From positions 32,360-96,359 of the forward strand of contig NZ_FNOW01000007.1 in the NCBI RefSeq assembly GCF_900107145.1: 64,000 nt of DNA, in the 5' to 3' direction. Positions 11,159 through 22,545 of the stretch are shown here, piece after piece; position 1 is the stretch's first letter; every line of letters begins with the position of its first letter. A model generated the notes under the pieces. The model did not search any database. It had not been told where the DNA came from and saw only the letters and a program-made list of their open reading frames with translations. This DNA comes from Allochromatium warmingii. GTDB taxonomy: Bacteria > Pseudomonadota > Gammaproteobacteria > Chromatiales > Chromatiaceae. Position numbers and translations under genes: made by a program.

Positions 11159-11181
11159 ACTGCTCGCCGTCCCGCCGCACC

Positions 11182-12288
11182 ATGCGCACCGCGTCGCGCC
11201 CGTTGAATCTGCTCGACCTCGATCTTGCGGGGTGTGAGTCGCTGCTGACTGGGCTGGGATTTAAGGCGTTTCATGGGCGCAATCTGTTCAAATGGCTCCA
11301 TAAACACGGCGTCAGCGAATTTGACGCCATGACCGATCTGCCCAAAGCACTGCGCACGGTGCTCCGCGAACAGGTCGCGATCCGCGTGCCGCAGGTGTTG
11401 CAGTCCCATCCGTCCGCTGATGGGACGATCAAATGGGTGCTGGAACTCGACGACGGTCAGCGCGTCGAGACGGTGTTTATCCCCGAAGGCAAGCGCCGCA
11501 CGCTCTGCGTGTCCTCGCAGGTCGGCTGTGCGCTGGAATGCGCCTTCTGTGCTACAGCGCAGCAGGGGTTTAATCGCAATCTGAGCGTCGGCGAGATCAT
11601 CGGTCAGGTGTGGCAGGCGGCGCGTCAACTCGGTGTTGCGCCAACCAATGTAGTGATGATGGGCATGGGTGAACCGCTGGCCAATTTTGAGGCGGCGGTG
11701 ACGGCCATGAACATCATGCAGGATGATCTGGCCTATATGCTGGCCAAACAGCGCGTGACCCTGAGCACGTCGGGCATTGTGCCGAATATCTATCGGTTGC
11801 GCGAAGTCAGTGAGGTGTCGCTGGCCGTCTCGCTGCACGCACCGACCGATGCCCTGCGCGATGAACTCATGCCGATCAATCGCAAATATCCGCTCGCCGA
11901 GCTGATTCCAGCATGTAAGCACTATGTCGCGGGTGACACGCGGCGCAAAGTGACTTGGGAATATGTCATGCTCGACGGCATCAACGACAGTCTGGCGCAC
12001 GCCAAGCAGTTGATCCGCTTGCTCGAAGGCGTGCCGTCGAAAGTCAATCTGATTCCGTTTAATCCGTTCAGCGGCAGTGCGTTTGGCACTTCACCGCCGG
12101 AACGGGTTGAGGCGTTCCGGGCGCGATTGGCGCGTTCGGGGATTTTTACCATGACGCGCAAAACACGCGGCGATGAGATCGCAGCGGCCTGCGGGCAATT
12201 GGTCGGGCGGGTCGAGGATCGCACGGGACGGCGCGAGCGGTTGCGCGTGACACTGGATACCCAGCGGGAGGCGCGATGCAGTCCATAA
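11182..12288 (+). CDS. rlmN: 23S rRNA (adenine2503-C2)/tRNA A37 methyltransferase (radical SAM)
   Basis: 368 residues. A radical-SAM enzyme that installs 2-methyladenosine at A2503 of 23S rRNA and A37 of some tRNAs. The CxxxCxxC cluster ligands are C116, C120 and C123 (CALECAFC), GMGEP follows, and the C-terminal AAACGQL carries the methyl-accepting Cys. The 3' end overlaps the pilW start by 13 bases, an arrangement conserved in gammaproteobacteria. Confidence 0.97.
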   Translation: MRTASRPLNLLDLDLAGCESLLTGLGFKAFHGRNLFKWLHKHGVSEFDAMTDLPKALRTVLREQVAIRVPQVLQSHPSADGTIKWVLELDDGQRVETVFIPEGKRRTLCVSSQVGCALECAFCATAQQGFNRNLSVGEIIGQVWQAARQLGVAPTNVVMMGMGEPLANFEAAVTAMNIMQDDLAYMLAKQRVTLSTSGIVPNIYRLREVSEVSLAVSLHAPTDALRDELMPINRKYPLAELIPACKHYVAGDTRRKVTWEYVMLDGINDSLAHAKQLIRLLEGVPSKVNLIPFNPFSGSAFGTSPPERVEAFRARLARSGIFTMTRKTRGDEIAAACGQLVGRVEDRTGRRERLRVTLDTQREARCSP

Positions 12289-13070
12289 GCAACGCGGTGC
12301 GGGTCGCGGTGAGCGTCGTTGGTGCTTGGTCGCTGCTGGCCTGTGGCGGTCAGAGCACGCGCTCAGCGAGCGGGGCGACGGAATTGGGTTTGGCGCAGCA
12401 AGATAGCCCAGCCGAACTCTATGTGGCGTTGGCGAAGGAATATCATCGTCTCGGTCAGACCGAGGTCGCTTTGCGCCGAGCGCAACAGGCGGTCAAGACC
12501 GATAAAAGCTATGCCCCGGCGCATGTGTGGCTGGCGTTTTTGCTCGAACAACTGCGCCAGACCGATGAGGCGGCGGATCATTATGCACGGGCGATGAAGC
12601 TCGCGCCGAATAATCCCGATGTGCTCAACGCCTATGGTTCGTTTTTGTGCAATCAACGCCGCTATGCCGAGGCTGATGCGCAGTTTGTCAAGGCGTCGAA
12701 AAATCCGGTGTATCCAACGCCCTGGATTGCGCTGACTAATGCTGGCAACTGTGCGCTAGAAGCCGGCGATCCGACCAAAGCCGAAACCCATTATCGCGCT
12801 GCCTTGCTGGGCAACCCAAATTTCGGCGCACCGCTGGCGAGCTTGGCGCAACAGGCGCTCAAACGCGGCGATGCCAAAGTCGCTAAGGATTATATTGACC
12901 GTTATTTTAAGCCGGACACGGTGCGGCTGCCGTCGGATTCCCGCATCGCGCTGCAAGTCGGTGCCGAGGCTGAACAGGCGCTCGGCAATCGCAAACGGGC
13001 GGCGTTTTATCGCAATGCGCTCGATAGCAATTTTCCGGCTGCGCCCGCTGCTGCCGGTCGTGCGCCCTAG
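12276..13070 (+). CDS. pilW: Type IV pilus biogenesis/stability lipoprotein PilW (PilF)
   Basis: 264 residues. A signal sequence ending in SLLACGG (lipobox Cys) is followed by tetratricopeptide repeats (about residues 45-200, for example [15 protein letters not shown] and [15 protein letters not shown]). The family is the outer-membrane pilotin that lets the PilQ secretin assemble. It sits between rlmN and rodZ as expected and matches the pilA locus near the right end of this window. Confidence 0.93.
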   Translation: MQSISNAVRVAVSVVGAWSLLACGGQSTRSASGATELGLAQQDSPAELYVALAKEYHRLGQTEVALRRAQQAVKTDKSYAPAHVWLAFLLEQLRQTDEAADHYARAMKLAPNNPDVLNAYGSFLCNQRRYAEADAQFVKASKNPVYPTPWIALTNAGNCALEAGDPTKAETHYRAALLGNPNFGAPLASLAQQALKRGDAKVAKDYIDRYFKPDTVRLPSDSRIALQVGAEAEQALGNRKRAAFYRNALDSNFPAAPAAAGRAP

Positions 13071-13166
13071 CCTGAACCGCCCGCATCCCACCGGCGCAGC
13101 GGCGCTGACGGCGCGACCGCCAGTGACTGTGATACCGCCCATTGAACACCAAATATTGATGACGCC

Positions 13167-14204
13167 ATGAGTTTATCGATCCACACCCCTGCTGATGCTG
13201 ACGCGGATGCCGCCCCTGCGCCGGAGTCGCTCCCCAGTCCGGGGAGTCATCTGCGGGCGTTGCGCGAGGCGCGAAAACTCGACATCGAGCGCGTGGCCGC
13301 ACAGTTGCATCTTCAGCATGCGGTCGTGGAGGCGATTGAGGGCGATCAGTACGACGCCCTGCCCGCGCCGGTGTTCGTGGTCGGCTATCTCAAAAATTAT
13401 GCCCGCTTGCTCGGGGCCGATCCGACGCCAATTCTCGACGCCTATCGCCGTCTCTCCCCGCCGCGTGAATTGACCTTGACTCCCGCTTTGACGCCGCCGG
13501 ATATGCCGCACTCGTTCGGGTCAAGCGGACGCTGGATTTGGCTGTTCGGTGTGGTGTTGCTGGGAGTGATTATCGGCGCGGCGACGCTGTGGATTCGTGC
13601 TCAGACGGCCGCCGAGCAAGCAAGCGATGTGCTCTCGCTCTCGACGCAAACTGATGCAGCAGCGAATACAGCCGCTGCCTCGGAGACGGAGACGGTGCAG
13701 GCCGCGCCGCCGGAGAGCATTCCACTGCGCAATACGCCCGCGCCAGCCACCGCTGCGACCGAGACGCCCGCGTTGACACCAACGGCTGCCGCCGTGCCCG
13801 CGCCAGTTGAAACCCTCGTTGCGGCAACGACCCTGGCTAAGGTGCCGAGTCAACCCGCCGCGCTGGTTGATGAGGAACGCGACGCCGATCAGGAGGACGC
13901 CGATCCGCCCGATAAAAAACCTGCCGCTGAGACGGCGGCACCGCCGCCCACCTCAACAGAAGTCGTGCTGGAGTTTGTCGGCACCTCGTGGGTTGATGTG
14001 CGGGCCGCCAATGGACGGGTTGTGCTCAACGGCGAGATGCGCTCCGGCGACCGGCGCGTGCTGGAAGGTGAGCCGCCCTACAAATTTGTCATCGGCAATG
14101 CCGCTGCCACCCAACTGACCATCGGCGGGCGACCCTTTGATCTCAAACGCCGCGCTCAGGGCAATGTTGCCCGCTTTGCGCTTGATCCAAAATCGTTTGA
14201 ATAA
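13167..14204 (+). CDS. rodZ: Cytoskeletal protein RodZ
   Basis: 345 residues. An N-terminal helix-turn-helix (about 25-90; GSHLRALREARKLDIERVA), a single transmembrane helix (about 115-135), a long Ala/Pro/Thr-rich periplasmic linker, and a C-terminal DUF4115 beta domain (EFVGTSWVDVRAANGRV). RodZ links MreB to the membrane and sets rod shape. In most relatives ispG lies between rodZ and hisS; here only 68 bases separate them. Confidence 0.95.
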   Translation: MSLSIHTPADADADAAPAPESLPSPGSHLRALREARKLDIERVAAQLHLQHAVVEAIEGDQYDALPAPVFVVGYLKNYARLLGADPTPILDAYRRLSPPRELTLTPALTPPDMPHSFGSSGRWIWLFGVVLLGVIIGAATLWIRAQTAAEQASDVLSLSTQTDAAANTAAASETETVQAAPPESIPLRNTPAPATAATETPALTPTAAAVPAPVETLVAATTLAKVPSQPAALVDEERDADQEDADPPDKKPAAETAAPPPTSTEVVLEFVGTSWVDVRAANGRVVLNGEMRSGDRRVLEGEPPYKFVIGNAAATQLTIGGRPFDLKRRAQGNVARFALDPKSFE

Positions 14205-14272
14205 GCCGGACTGTTGCCAAGCTTCGATCCGCCGCCCGCCCGTATCTGCTCTGATTCCAACCGCCCTGATCC

Positions 14273-15535
14273 ATGCGTAAACACATCCAAGCCATTCGTG
14301 GCATGAACGATATTCTGCCCGAGCGTCTCGCCCTGTGGCAGCAGATCGAACACACCGCCCGCGCCGTGCTGGCCAGCTATGGTTACAGCGAAATTCGTAC
14401 CCCAATCGTCGAAGTGACTGAGCTTTTTAAACGCTCCATCGGTGAAGTGACCGATATTGTCGAAAAAGAGATGTACAGCTTTGCCGACCGGCATGGCGAT
14501 AGCCTCAGCCTGCGCCCCGAGGGGACGGCAAGCTGTGTGCGAGCGGCGATTGAGCACGGCTTGCTGACGCAACCGCAGCGGCTCTGGTATCAGGGGCCGA
14601 TGTTTCGCTACGAACGCCCGCAGCGCGGACGCTATCGTCAGTTTCATCAGATCGGCGTTGAAGTCTTTGGGCTGACCGGGCCGGATATCGACATTGAGGT
14701 GATTTTGCTCACAGCGCGACTGTGGCAGCGACTGGGATTGAGCGGATTTCGTTTAGAAATCAACACGCTCGGCGACAGTGCCGAGCGTCAGCTCTATCGT
14801 GAACAGTTGGTCGCCTATCTCCAATCCCGCGCCGATCAGCTTGACGCTGACAGCCAGCGCCGCCTGAGCACCAATCCACTGCGCATTCTTGACTCCAAGC
14901 ATCCCGAAACTCAGCGCCTGCTGGCGGATGCGCCGCGTCTGCTCGACGTGCTCGGCAGCGAAACCCGCGCTCATTTTGAGCGGCTGTGCGCCGGACTCGA
15001 TGCGGCCGGGGTGCGCTATCAGATCAATCCGCGTCTGGTGCGCGGACTGGATTATTACAACCGCACTGTGTTCGAGTGGATCACCGATGATCTCGGCGCA
15101 CAGGGGACGGTGTGTGCCGGTGGGCGCTATGATGGGCTGGTCGAGCAACTCGGCGGACGTGCGACCCCAGCGGTCGGCTTTGCGCTGGGTTTAGAGCGGC
15201 TGGTTGAGATTTTGGAGCAATCCGGTTTTACGGCGGCTCCGGCGCTGGATGTCTATCTGGTGGCGGTCGGCGAACGCGCTGAATTGGCAGCTCCGGCACT
15301 GGCCGAGCGGCTGCGCGATGCGCTGCCGAATTTACGGATGCAATGTCACTGTGGCGGCGGCAGTTTTAAGAGCCAGTTCAAAAAGGCTGATAAAAGCGGC
15401 GCACGCTTCGCCCTGATTCTCGGCGATGATGAACTCGACCGCGCCGTGATTGGCGTTAAAGATCTGCGCGGTGACTCAGAACAAGGCACGCCGTCGCAAG
15501 CCGAGCTGGCGTCGTATCTCGCCGCCCGGCTTTAG
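14273..15535 (+). CDS. hisS: Histidyl-tRNA synthetase
   Basis: 420 residues, class II synthetase. Motif 1 is around [18 protein letters not shown], motif 2 around [18 protein letters not shown], histidine-binding [11 protein letters not shown] and motif 3 [10 protein letters not shown] are present, followed by the anticodon-binding domain. It charges tRNA-His in the cytosol. yfgM and bamB follow in the standard order. Confidence 0.98.
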   Translation: MRKHIQAIRGMNDILPERLALWQQIEHTARAVLASYGYSEIRTPIVEVTELFKRSIGEVTDIVEKEMYSFADRHGDSLSLRPEGTASCVRAAIEHGLLTQPQRLWYQGPMFRYERPQRGRYRQFHQIGVEVFGLTGPDIDIEVILLTARLWQRLGLSGFRLEINTLGDSAERQLYREQLVAYLQSRADQLDADSQRRLSTNPLRILDSKHPETQRLLADAPRLLDVLGSETRAHFERLCAGLDAAGVRYQINPRLVRGLDYYNRTVFEWITDDLGAQGTVCAGGRYDGLVEQLGGRATPAVGFALGLERLVEILEQSGFTAAPALDVYLVAVGERAELAAPALAERLRDALPNLRMQCHCGGGSFKSQFKKADKSGARFALILGDDELDRAVIGVKDLRGDSEQGTPSQAELASYLAARL

Positions 15536-15562
15536 CCCTAACTGTATTGAACGGAGACTGGT

Positions 15563-16189
15563 GTGAGCTACGAAACCGACGACGAAAAAGTCGAAGCCAT
15601 CAAAACTTGGTGGAAACAGAATGGTCTGTCGATCCTCGCCGGGGCGCTGGTTGGCTTGGGCGGCATCTGGGGCTGGCGGCTGTGGCTCAATTATCAAGAC
15701 AGCACCGCGATGCACGCCTCGACCGTATTTGAGCAACTGATGCTCGATGCCGGTGACCATAAAACCGACGCTGTGACTCAGCAGGCGGCGACACTGCATG
15801 ATGACTTTGCCGCCACGCCCTACGCGGCACTAGGCGCATTGGTCGCGGCCAAAGCCTTGCACGAAGCTGGGCAACACGACGCGGCGCTGACGGCGCTGCA
15901 ACAGGCGATTGACACCGCGCCCGATCCAGCGATTGCGCACGTCGCCGCGTTACGCTTGGCGCGGTTGCAGTTAGCCGCGCAACAGCTTGATGCGGCGGCG
16001 AAAACGCTCGCACAGTACGATGTCAGCCCGGCGTTTGCCGCTGAATTTGCCGCCGTGCGCGGTGATTTAGCGACGGTGCGCGGCGATCTGGATGCCGCCC
16101 GCGCCGCCTATCAACGCGCCATTGAGCTGGGTAGTAGCCTGTCATCGCTGATTCGTCTCAAGCTCGATAACCTGCCTGCTGCCGGTTAG
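15563..16189 (+). CDS. yfgM: YfgM-type TPR protein, ancillary SecYEG translocon factor
   Basis: 208 residues with GTG start. A short cytosolic N-terminus (YETDDEKVEAIKTWWKQNG), one transmembrane helix (about 24-42) and a periplasmic TPR region. E. coli YfgM binds PpiD at the Sec translocon and helps hand proteins to periplasmic chaperones. Its place between hisS and bamB supports the call. Confidence 0.92.
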   Translation: MSYETDDEKVEAIKTWWKQNGLSILAGALVGLGGIWGWRLWLNYQDSTAMHASTVFEQLMLDAGDHKTDAVTQQAATLHDDFAATPYAALGALVAAKALHEAGQHDAALTALQQAIDTAPDPAIAHVAALRLARLQLAAQQLDAAAKTLAQYDVSPAFAAEFAAVRGDLATVRGDLDAARAAYQRAIELGSSLSSLIRLKLDNLPAAG

Positions 16190-16219
16190 CCGACGATCAC
16201 GGGTAACGGACACATATCC

Positions 16220-17512
16220 ATGAATAGCGTGCGCGTTGGATCGGTGCTGGTACGACTCAGCTTAGTGGTGCTGCTGACGCAGACGCTGGTCGGCTGCGGT
16301 GGCGGTGGGCTGTTTGGGTTGGGCAAGGACGACGATCCCATGCCGCCGTCGCCGCTACCGACAGTTGCGCCGACGGTGACGCTCAATCTGCTCTGGTCAC
16401 AGCGCCCGACACGCGGGACAGATGGGCGACAACTGGCGCTGGTGCCGGCGCTGGCGGCCGGGCGGCTGTATGTCGCCGATGCGCGAGGCCTCATCGTCGC
16501 GCTGGCGGCAGATTCGGGGCGCGAACTGTGGCGACGTGACACCGGTTTAGCATTCAGTGGCGGGCCAGCGGTGCAGGGCGAGCGGCTGGCGCTCGGCACC
16601 AGTCAGGGCGAATTGATCGCGCTTTCCACCCAAGATGGCCGCGAACTGTGGCGCACGCCGTTGGGGAGCGAAGTGCTGGCGCAGCCGCGCTGGGAATCGG
16701 CGGAACGGCTGATCGTCCATACACTCGATGACAGTGTATTCAGCTTGAATCCAGCAACCGGTCAAGTGCAGTGGCGCGTAACCTATCCGCCGCCGGTGCT
16801 GACCCTGCGCGGCAGTAGCACGCCGGCGCTGACTGATAGCGGCATTATCGTCGGGCTATCGGGCGGCAAGCTGGTAAAACTCGATCCGGCTGATGGTCTG
16901 CCGCTGTGGGAAGTGATCGTGACGCGACCGCGTGGCCGTTCCGAGCTGGCGCGGATTGCCGATCTCGACGCCGATCCGATTGTTATTGATTCAACCGTGT
17001 ATGTCGGCGCATACAATGGCGATCTGGCCGCCGTAGACATGCAGCAGGGCGAGGTGTTATGGCGACGTGAACTGTCGGCTCATGCCGGACTCGCCGCCGA
17101 TGATGCCGGACTCTATGTGACCGATTCCGAAGATCAAGTCTGGGGCGCGGAACGCAGCGACGGTGCGGGTCGCTGGAAACAAGATCAACTGCGCTATCGC
17201 CGACTCACTGCGCCGGAACGCCTCGGCGATTGGCTCATCGTCGGTGATTTTGAAGGCTATCTGCATCTGCTCGATAAACACGATGGGCGACTTGTCGGGC
17301 GCACGCGCTTGACCAAAGCCAGCCTCAGCGCCCGCCCGCTGGTTGTCGGCAATCGTGTGTATGTCTACGCTGAAGATGGCACGCTGGCCGCGTTGACTGC
17401 TGCACCGACGATGACCCAACCGGCGGCCTCGCCACCGGCCCCAAAACCCAACCCGCACGCAACCGTTACACCCAAACCGACACCGCCCGCCACCACTCAA
17501 GGGAAACGCTGA
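16220..17512 (+). CDS. bamB: Outer membrane protein assembly factor BamB
   Basis: 430 residues. A lipoprotein (lipobox LVGC near residue 26) with an eight-bladed PQQ-type beta-propeller: repeated G-x-L-Y/V-A-x-D and G-x-x-L-W-R signatures ([25 protein letters not shown]). The lipoprotein subunit of the BAM complex, which folds beta-barrels in the outer membrane. A Pro/Ala/Thr-rich tail of about 35 residues is longer than in E. coli BamB. der begins 6 bases later. Confidence 0.95.
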   Translation: MNSVRVGSVLVRLSLVVLLTQTLVGCGGGGLFGLGKDDDPMPPSPLPTVAPTVTLNLLWSQRPTRGTDGRQLALVPALAAGRLYVADARGLIVALAADSGRELWRRDTGLAFSGGPAVQGERLALGTSQGELIALSTQDGRELWRTPLGSEVLAQPRWESAERLIVHTLDDSVFSLNPATGQVQWRVTYPPPVLTLRGSSTPALTDSGIIVGLSGGKLVKLDPADGLPLWEVIVTRPRGRSELARIADLDADPIVIDSTVYVGAYNGDLAAVDMQQGEVLWRRELSAHAGLAADDAGLYVTDSEDQVWGAERSDGAGRWKQDQLRYRRLTAPERLGDWLIVGDFEGYLHLLDKHDGRLVGRTRLTKASLSARPLVVGNRVYVYAEDGTLAALTAAPTMTQPAASPPAPKPNPHATVTPKPTPPATTQGKR

Positions 17513-17517
17513 TCTGT

Positions 17518-18921
17518 ATGTTGCCCGTCATCACTCTGATCGGCCGTCCCAATGTCGGCAAATCGACGCTGTTTAATCGCCTCACGCGCACCCGCGATGC
17601 GCTGGTTGCGGACTTTCCGGGCCTGACCCGCGACCGTCAATACGGTATCGGGCGCATCGGGCCGCGTCCCTACATCATCGTCGATACCGGCGGCATCGGC
17701 ACCGCCGCTGAGGGCGTTGAAGCCCTGATGGAACGCCAAGTGCAACGCGCCATTGCCGAGGCCGATCATCTGCTGTTTTTGGTCGATACCCGCGACGGCT
17801 GCACACCGGACGATCTCGACATCGCGCAGCGTCTGCGCCGTCTCGGCAAGCCGATCACGCTGGTTGTCAACAAAAGCGATACGACTGATCCGACGCTGGC
17901 TGTGACGGACTTTCATCAGCTCGGATTAGGTGAACCTTGGGCGGCTTCGGCGACGCAAGGGCTAGGCGTGCGCCCGCTGATCGAGCAGGTATTTGCGCAG
18001 TTGCCCGAAGCTGAGGACAGCGATGCACCGGACAGCGACGACGGGCGGATCAAGGTCGCGGTGGTTGGGCGGCCCAATGCCGGCAAATCAACGCTCATCA
18101 ATCGGCTGCTCGGTGAAGAACGGGTCGTGACCTTCGACAGTCCGGGCACCACCCGCGATAGCATTTTTATTCCGTTCGAGCGCCCGGGCCACGCGCAGCG
18201 TTACACCCTGATTGATACCGCTGGATTGCGGCGGCGCTCGCGGGTCAATGACCCCATCGAAAAATTCAGCGTCATCAAAACCCTGCAAGCGATTGAAGCG
18301 GCCAATGTCATCATTTTGGTGATTGACGCACACGAGGGCATCGGCGAGCAGGATGCGACGCTGGCCGGACACATTATCGACAGCGGGCGGGCGCTGGTGG
18401 TGGCGATTAACAAATGGGATGGTCTCGACCCCGATGCGCGGAATCGCGTGCGCGATCAATTTATGCGCAAGCTGGCGTTTCTCGATTTTGCCAAGCTGCA
18501 CCGCGTCTCGGCGCTCTATGGCAGTGGTGTTGGGCATCTGCTCGATGATGTCGATTTGGCCTATGCCAATGCGACCCGCGATCTATCGACACCGGAATTG
18601 ACACGCCTGCTGGAAGCGGCGGTGATCGAACATCAGCCACCACTGGTGCATGGGCGACGCATCAAACTGCGCTACGCCCATCAGGGCGGACGCAATCCGC
18701 CGATCATTGTGATTCACGGCAATCAAACGGATGTGGTGCCCGAAACCTATAAACGCTATTTAATCAATCGCTTCCGCAAAGAACTCGACTTGCTGGGCAC
18801 GCCGCTCCGCTTGGAATTCAAAAGCGGTACCAATCCCTATCAGGGCAAGCGCAATATTCTCACGGCGCGGCAGATTGCCAAAAAGCAGCGGTTGAAGAAA
18901 TTTACCCAGCGGAAATCGTGA
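17518..18921 (+). CDS. der: Ribosome-assembly GTPase Der (EngA)
   Basis: 467 residues with two tandem Era-like GTPase domains: first P-loop GRPNVGKST (residues 9-17), second GRPNAGKST (about 183-191), each followed by a DT(A/G)G switch and an NKxD motif, then a KH-like C-terminal domain. Needed for 50S subunit maturation. Last gene of the plus-strand block; metZ converges on it. Confidence 0.97.
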   Translation: MLPVITLIGRPNVGKSTLFNRLTRTRDALVADFPGLTRDRQYGIGRIGPRPYIIVDTGGIGTAAEGVEALMERQVQRAIAEADHLLFLVDTRDGCTPDDLDIAQRLRRLGKPITLVVNKSDTTDPTLAVTDFHQLGLGEPWAASATQGLGVRPLIEQVFAQLPEAEDSDAPDSDDGRIKVAVVGRPNAGKSTLINRLLGEERVVTFDSPGTTRDSIFIPFERPGHAQRYTLIDTAGLRRRSRVNDPIEKFSVIKTLQAIEAANVIILVIDAHEGIGEQDATLAGHIIDSGRALVVAINKWDGLDPDARNRVRDQFMRKLAFLDFAKLHRVSALYGSGVGHLLDDVDLAYANATRDLSTPELTRLLEAAVIEHQPPLVHGRRIKLRYAHQGGRNPPIIVIHGNQTDVVPETYKRYLINRFRKELDLLGTPLRLEFKSGTNPYQGKRNILTARQIAKKQRLKKFTQRKS

Positions 18922-18927
18922 GGTTGT

Positions 18928-18957
18928 GAGCGGCCGGTCGCTGCAAGCTGGCCGCTC
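18928..18957. terminator. Hairpin between convergent der and metZ
   Basis: GAGCGGCC / GGCCGCTC, 8-bp perfect arms and 14-base loop, placed between the stops of der and metZ. It lacks a T-run, so termination is inferred from position only. Confidence 0.5.
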
Positions 18958-18960
18958 TAA

Positions 18961-20217
18961 CTAACCCAATCCCCGCGCTAAATCCGCCTGAATATCTGCT
19001 GGCGCTTCCAAACCGACCGCGACCCGAATCAACCCCTCGCTGATCCCCACCGCATCGCGTTGCTCAGGTGTCAAACGCCCGTGCGTTGTCGTGGCCGGAT
19101 GGGTGATCGTCGTCTTGACATCGCCCAGATTGGCCGTGATCGACAGCAGCCGCGTCGCGTCAATCACCCGCCACGCTGCCGCCCGTCCGCCACGCACCCG
19201 AAACGCGACAATCGCACCACCCGTGCGCTGTTGCGTGCCGACAAGCTGATGCTGCGGATGGTCAGCCAATCCCGGGTAATACACCTGCTCAACCGCCGGT
19301 TGCTGAGTCAGCCAGATTGCCAAATCCGCCGCCGCCCGCGACTGCGCGAGCAACCGCAGTTCGAGCGTTTCCAGCCCCTTGAGAAACACCCACGCATTAA
19401 ACGGACTGAGCGTCGGCCCGGTCGTGCGCAACACGCCGTAGACTTCCTCGCCGACCAGCTTGCGATCACCGACCACCGCCCCGCCGACACAGCGCCCCTG
19501 ACCATCGAGATATTTAGTCGCCGAATGCACCACAATATCCGCGCCCAATGCAAGCGGACGTTGCAGCGCCGGCGTGCAAAAGCAATTATCAACCACCAAT
19601 CGCGCATCATAGCGGTGCGCGATTGCTGCCAACGCCTGTAAATCAACCATTTCGGTGAGCGGATTAGAGGGCGTTTCGCAAAACAATAAACGGATGCGAC
19701 GCTCGGTGTCGCGTTCCAATGCGGCTTCCCACGCCATTAAATCACTCAGCGGCACATAGTCGGTTTCGATCCCACAGCGCGTCAGATATTTATCAAACAG
19801 CATGGTCGTGCTGCCGAATAAACTGCGGGCAGCTAGTATCCGATCACCGCTTTTGAGTAATCCAAGACAGACCGCTAAAATCGCTGACATGCCGGATGCG
19901 GTTGCAACGCAGGATTCACCGCCTTCTAATACCGCAAGCCGTTCTTCAAATGCCCGCACCGTCGGATTAGTAAAGCGCGAATAAATATTACCCGCCTGTT
20001 CACCAGAAAATCGCGCCGCTGCTTCGGCGGCGCTGGAAAAGACAAAGCTTGAGGTGGCAAAAATTGGTTCGCTATGCTCGCCTTCCGCCGTGCGCTGATG
20101 GCCGGTGCGAATCGCACGGGTCGCAAAACCGAGCGCCTCGGCCTCGGAATCAATTGGAGTTGTGGAGATCAAGGGTGCTCTCGCTCTGGGCAGTGCGCTG
20201 CTCTTTCGCCCCATCAT
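18961..20217 (-). CDS. metZ: O-succinylhomoserine sulfhydrylase
   Basis: Up to 418 residues. A PLP enzyme of the Cys/Met metabolism family that makes homocysteine from O-succinylhomoserine and sulfide. The PLP lysine is in [42 protein letters not shown] and [17 protein letters not shown] are family blocks typical of MetZ. The start is uncertain: ATG 20217 overlaps purF by 68 bases, while TTG 20172 gives a family-like N-terminus and a shorter overlap. purF-metZ is the pseudomonad order. Confidence 0.93.
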   Translation of the reverse strand: MMGRKSSALPRARAPLISTTPIDSEAEALGFATRAIRTGHQRTAEGEHSEPIFATSSFVFSSAAEAAARFSGEQAGNIYSRFTNPTVRAFEERLAVLEGGESCVATASGMSAILAVCLGLLKSGDRILAARSLFGSTTMLFDKYLTRCGIETDYVPLSDLMAWEAALERDTERRIRLLFCETPSNPLTEMVDLQALAAIAHRYDARLVVDNCFCTPALQRPLALGADIVVHSATKYLDGQGRCVGGAVVGDRKLVGEEVYGVLRTTGPTLSPFNAWVFLKGLETLELRLLAQSRAAADLAIWLTQQPAVEQVYYPGLADHPQHQLVGTQQRTGGAIVAFRVRGGRAAAWRVIDATRLLSITANLGDVKTTITHPATTTHGRLTPEQRDAVGISEGLIRVAVGLEAPADIQADLARGLG

Positions 20218-21664
20218 TGCGGCGATTTTCGAGCGCTTGGAGATAATCGGGCGTCACATCACCCGTGACATACTGACCATCAAACACCGAGGTATCAAAT
20301 CGATCAACATAGGATTTGCCTTTTTTCTGTACCGCTTCAATTAAATCAGCTAAATCCTGAAAGATTAACCCATCAGTGCCGAGTTCGCGGGCGACTTCTT
20401 CTTCGGTGCGACCGTGAGCAATCAATTCGCTGGCCGCTGGCATATCAATACCATAAACATTCGGAAATCGCACTGGCGGGGCCGCTGAAGCAAAATAGAC
20501 GCGCTTGGCTCCTGCATCGCGGGCCATTTGAATAATTTGCTGTGAAGTTGTGCCGCGCACAATCGAATCATCGACTAACAGCACATTCTTTTTGCGAAAT
20601 TCTAAATCAATCGCATTGAGTTTTTGACGCACCGATTTTTTCCGAACTTTTTGTCCGGGCATAATAAAGGTGCGACCGATATAGCGATTTTTAATAAACC
20701 CCTCGGCATAATGTACGCCAAGCTGATTCGCTAATTGCAAGGCAGCGGTGCGGCTGGTATCGGGAATCGGAATCACAACATCAATATCATGATCTGACCA
20801 TTCGCGTTTGATTTTTGCTGCCAGCTTTTTTCCCATTCGAGAACGCGCTTTATGTACTGAAATATTATCAATAATTGAATCAGGGCGTGCAAAATAGACA
20901 AATTCAAAAATACAGGGCGACAGCAATGCGTTCGTGGCACATTGGCGCGTATGTAATTGACCATCGACGGTAATCAATACGGTTTCGCCCGGTGCGACAT
21001 CAGCGATCAATTCAAACCCACTGGTATCGAGCGCGACGCTTTCGGAAGCGATCATATATTCGCAGCCTTCATGCGTTTCGCGCCGACCATATACCAATGG
21101 GCGAATACCAAACGGATCGCGGAAGCCGAATAAACCAAAGCCCGGAATCATCGCAACAGCGGCATAGCCACCACGACAGCGCCGATGCACACCAGCGACA
21201 GCGCGAAAAATATCCTGCTCATCAATCCGCAAGCGGCCTTGTACCTGTAATTCATGCGCGAGAATATTGAGCAGAATTTCTGAATCAGATTCGGTATTCA
21301 GATGGCGCAAATCTTCAACAATTAGATCGCGCTTCAGTTCGCCAGCATTGGTCAAATTGCCATTGTGCGCGAGCACAATGCCATGCGGTGAATTGACATA
21401 AAACGGCTGGGCCTCGGCCGAACTCGACGCGCCAGCGGTCGGATAGCGCACATGGCCGACACCCATCGCGCCGCGCAATCGCTGCATGTGCTTGTTTTGA
21501 AAAACATCGCGCGCCAGCCCGTTGTCTTTGCGCAGATGCAGTTTGCCGCCTTCGCAGGTGACAATGCCGGCGGCATCCTGACCGCGATGTTGCAGGACGA
21601 GCAGCGCGTCATACAGGGATTGATTGACCGGCGTTTGGCCAACGATGCCAACGATTCCACACAT
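20150..21664 (-). CDS. purF: Amidophosphoribosyltransferase
   Basis: 504 residues. First committed step of purine synthesis: PRPP plus glutamine gives phosphoribosylamine. The N-terminal nucleophile is the Cys after Met (CGIVGIVG), so no propeptide is removed, and the glutaminase domain continues with HRGQDAAG and the GNLTNAGEL region. The PRPP loop [13 protein letters not shown] is in the C-terminal half. cvpA, often upstream, is absent; a 137-base gap precedes the TetR gene. Confidence 0.97.
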   Translation of the reverse strand: MCGIVGIVGQTPVNQSLYDALLVLQHRGQDAAGIVTCEGGKLHLRKDNGLARDVFQNKHMQRLRGAMGVGHVRYPTAGASSSAEAQPFYVNSPHGIVLAHNGNLTNAGELKRDLIVEDLRHLNTESDSEILLNILAHELQVQGRLRIDEQDIFRAVAGVHRRCRGGYAAVAMIPGFGLFGFRDPFGIRPLVYGRRETHEGCEYMIASESVALDTSGFELIADVAPGETVLITVDGQLHTRQCATNALLSPCIFEFVYFARPDSIIDNISVHKARSRMGKKLAAKIKREWSDHDIDVVIPIPDTSRTAALQLANQLGVHYAEGFIKNRYIGRTFIMPGQKVRKKSVRQKLNAIDLEFRKKNVLLVDDSIVRGTTSQQIIQMARDAGAKRVYFASAAPPVRFPNVYGIDMPAASELIAHGRTEEEVARELGTDGLIFQDLADLIEAVQKKGKSYVDRFDTSVFDGQYVTGDVTPDYLQALENRRNDGAKEQRTAQSESTLDLHNSN

Positions 21665-21801
21665 GAAAGAGCCTCGACCACACCGCGACGGGGTGGCGCA
21701 AGTGATTAGTAACAGTGCAGAATAACCGAAGCGTACCTATAGCATCAAGCTATCCGTATCAAGACGGCTGTATGCGCAGGCGAATGCTGTGATTTCAAGA
21801 T

Positions 21802-22419
21802 TTAAAGTCGGGCAATTAATAGCTGCAAAGCCGTGCGCAGCAGCGGTAATAAAACTTCGCGGTCAATAGTCGGATGATTAACAATCCGCACCGCGAGTCC
21901 ATCAAACAGCGCCATCAATAGCTCAGTCATCGCGGCGGTTTGCGCACGCTCAGGCGCGGGATGCTGTGCATCTTGAACGCTCCGCAAAACGCCGATTAGA
22001 CGTTCGCGTTTAATTCGATCTGCTGCTTGCACACTCGCGGCAACACGCGGATTACGGGCCGCTTCCGCTAAAATTTCTAATTCCAGCGCGGCATTATCGA
22101 GATCGGTTTTTTCATAGAATCCGACATCGACGCGATCAATCAGTGCCTGAAAAATATCTTCAGCTTTTTCAAATTGCTGAACTAACTCTAATGAGCGTTC
22201 GAGCTTGCGCTCGATTAACGCGGTGATGATCGCTTCTTTATTCGCAAAAAAGTGATAAATATGGCCCGGACTCATGCCGGTTGCGTGCGAAAGCGCGGCA
22301 ATACTGGTGCCATGAAAACCCGTCCGCGCAAAGCAGATCGCCGCTGCGTCGAGAATCTGCCGCCGCCGCGCTTGACTGCGTGACGGTTCGGGTTCTGCGG
22401 CTGGGCTGGGCTGGGGCAT
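21802..22419 (-). CDS. TetR/AcrR-family transcriptional regulator
   Basis: 205 residues. An N-terminal HTH (about 17-62; RRQILDAAAICFARTGFHGTSIAALSHATG cut here into two familiar halves, then GHIYHFFANKE) is followed by an all-helical ligand domain without a recognisable specificity. It is divergent from the efflux-adaptor gene at 22546 with a 126-base shared promoter region containing a TAGAA-N6-TTCTA palindrome, so it probably represses that gene and itself in response to a drug or toxic metabolite. Confidence 0.9.
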   Translation of the reverse strand: MPQPSPAAEPEPSRSQARRRQILDAAAICFARTGFHGTSIAALSHATGMSPGHIYHFFANKEAIITALIERKLERSLELVQQFEKAEDIFQALIDRVDVGFYEKTDLDNAALELEILAEAARNPRVAASVQAADRIKRERLIGVLRSVQDAQHPAPERAQTAAMTELLMALFDGLAVRIVNHPTIDREVLLPLLRTALQLLIARL

Positions 22420-22483
22420 AGTCGGGGAGGCCTCGGTTGCGCTTGACGCGATAGTTAGGAGTGACTAGCTTGAGCGTCTAGTA

Positions 22484-22499
22484 TAGAATGATTGTTCTA
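22484..22499. promoter_or_regulatory. Candidate TetR operator in the divergent promoter region
   Basis: TAGAA-TGATTG-TTCTA inverted repeat, 47 bases upstream of the adaptor gene and 64 bases upstream of the tetR-type gene. A TATAGAAT sequence overlapping it could be a -10 element of the adaptor promoter. Confidence 0.5.
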
Positions 22500-22545
22500 G
22501 CAAACCTAGTTCCCCTGTTATCTAGTTCCCGATTTTGAGGTTGCG

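Noticed and set aside
10891..12000. Long minus-strand open frame (369 codons) across ndk and rlmN
   Set aside because: Antisense shadow of two clear genes; His/Arg/Gln-rich composition without any recognisable domain.
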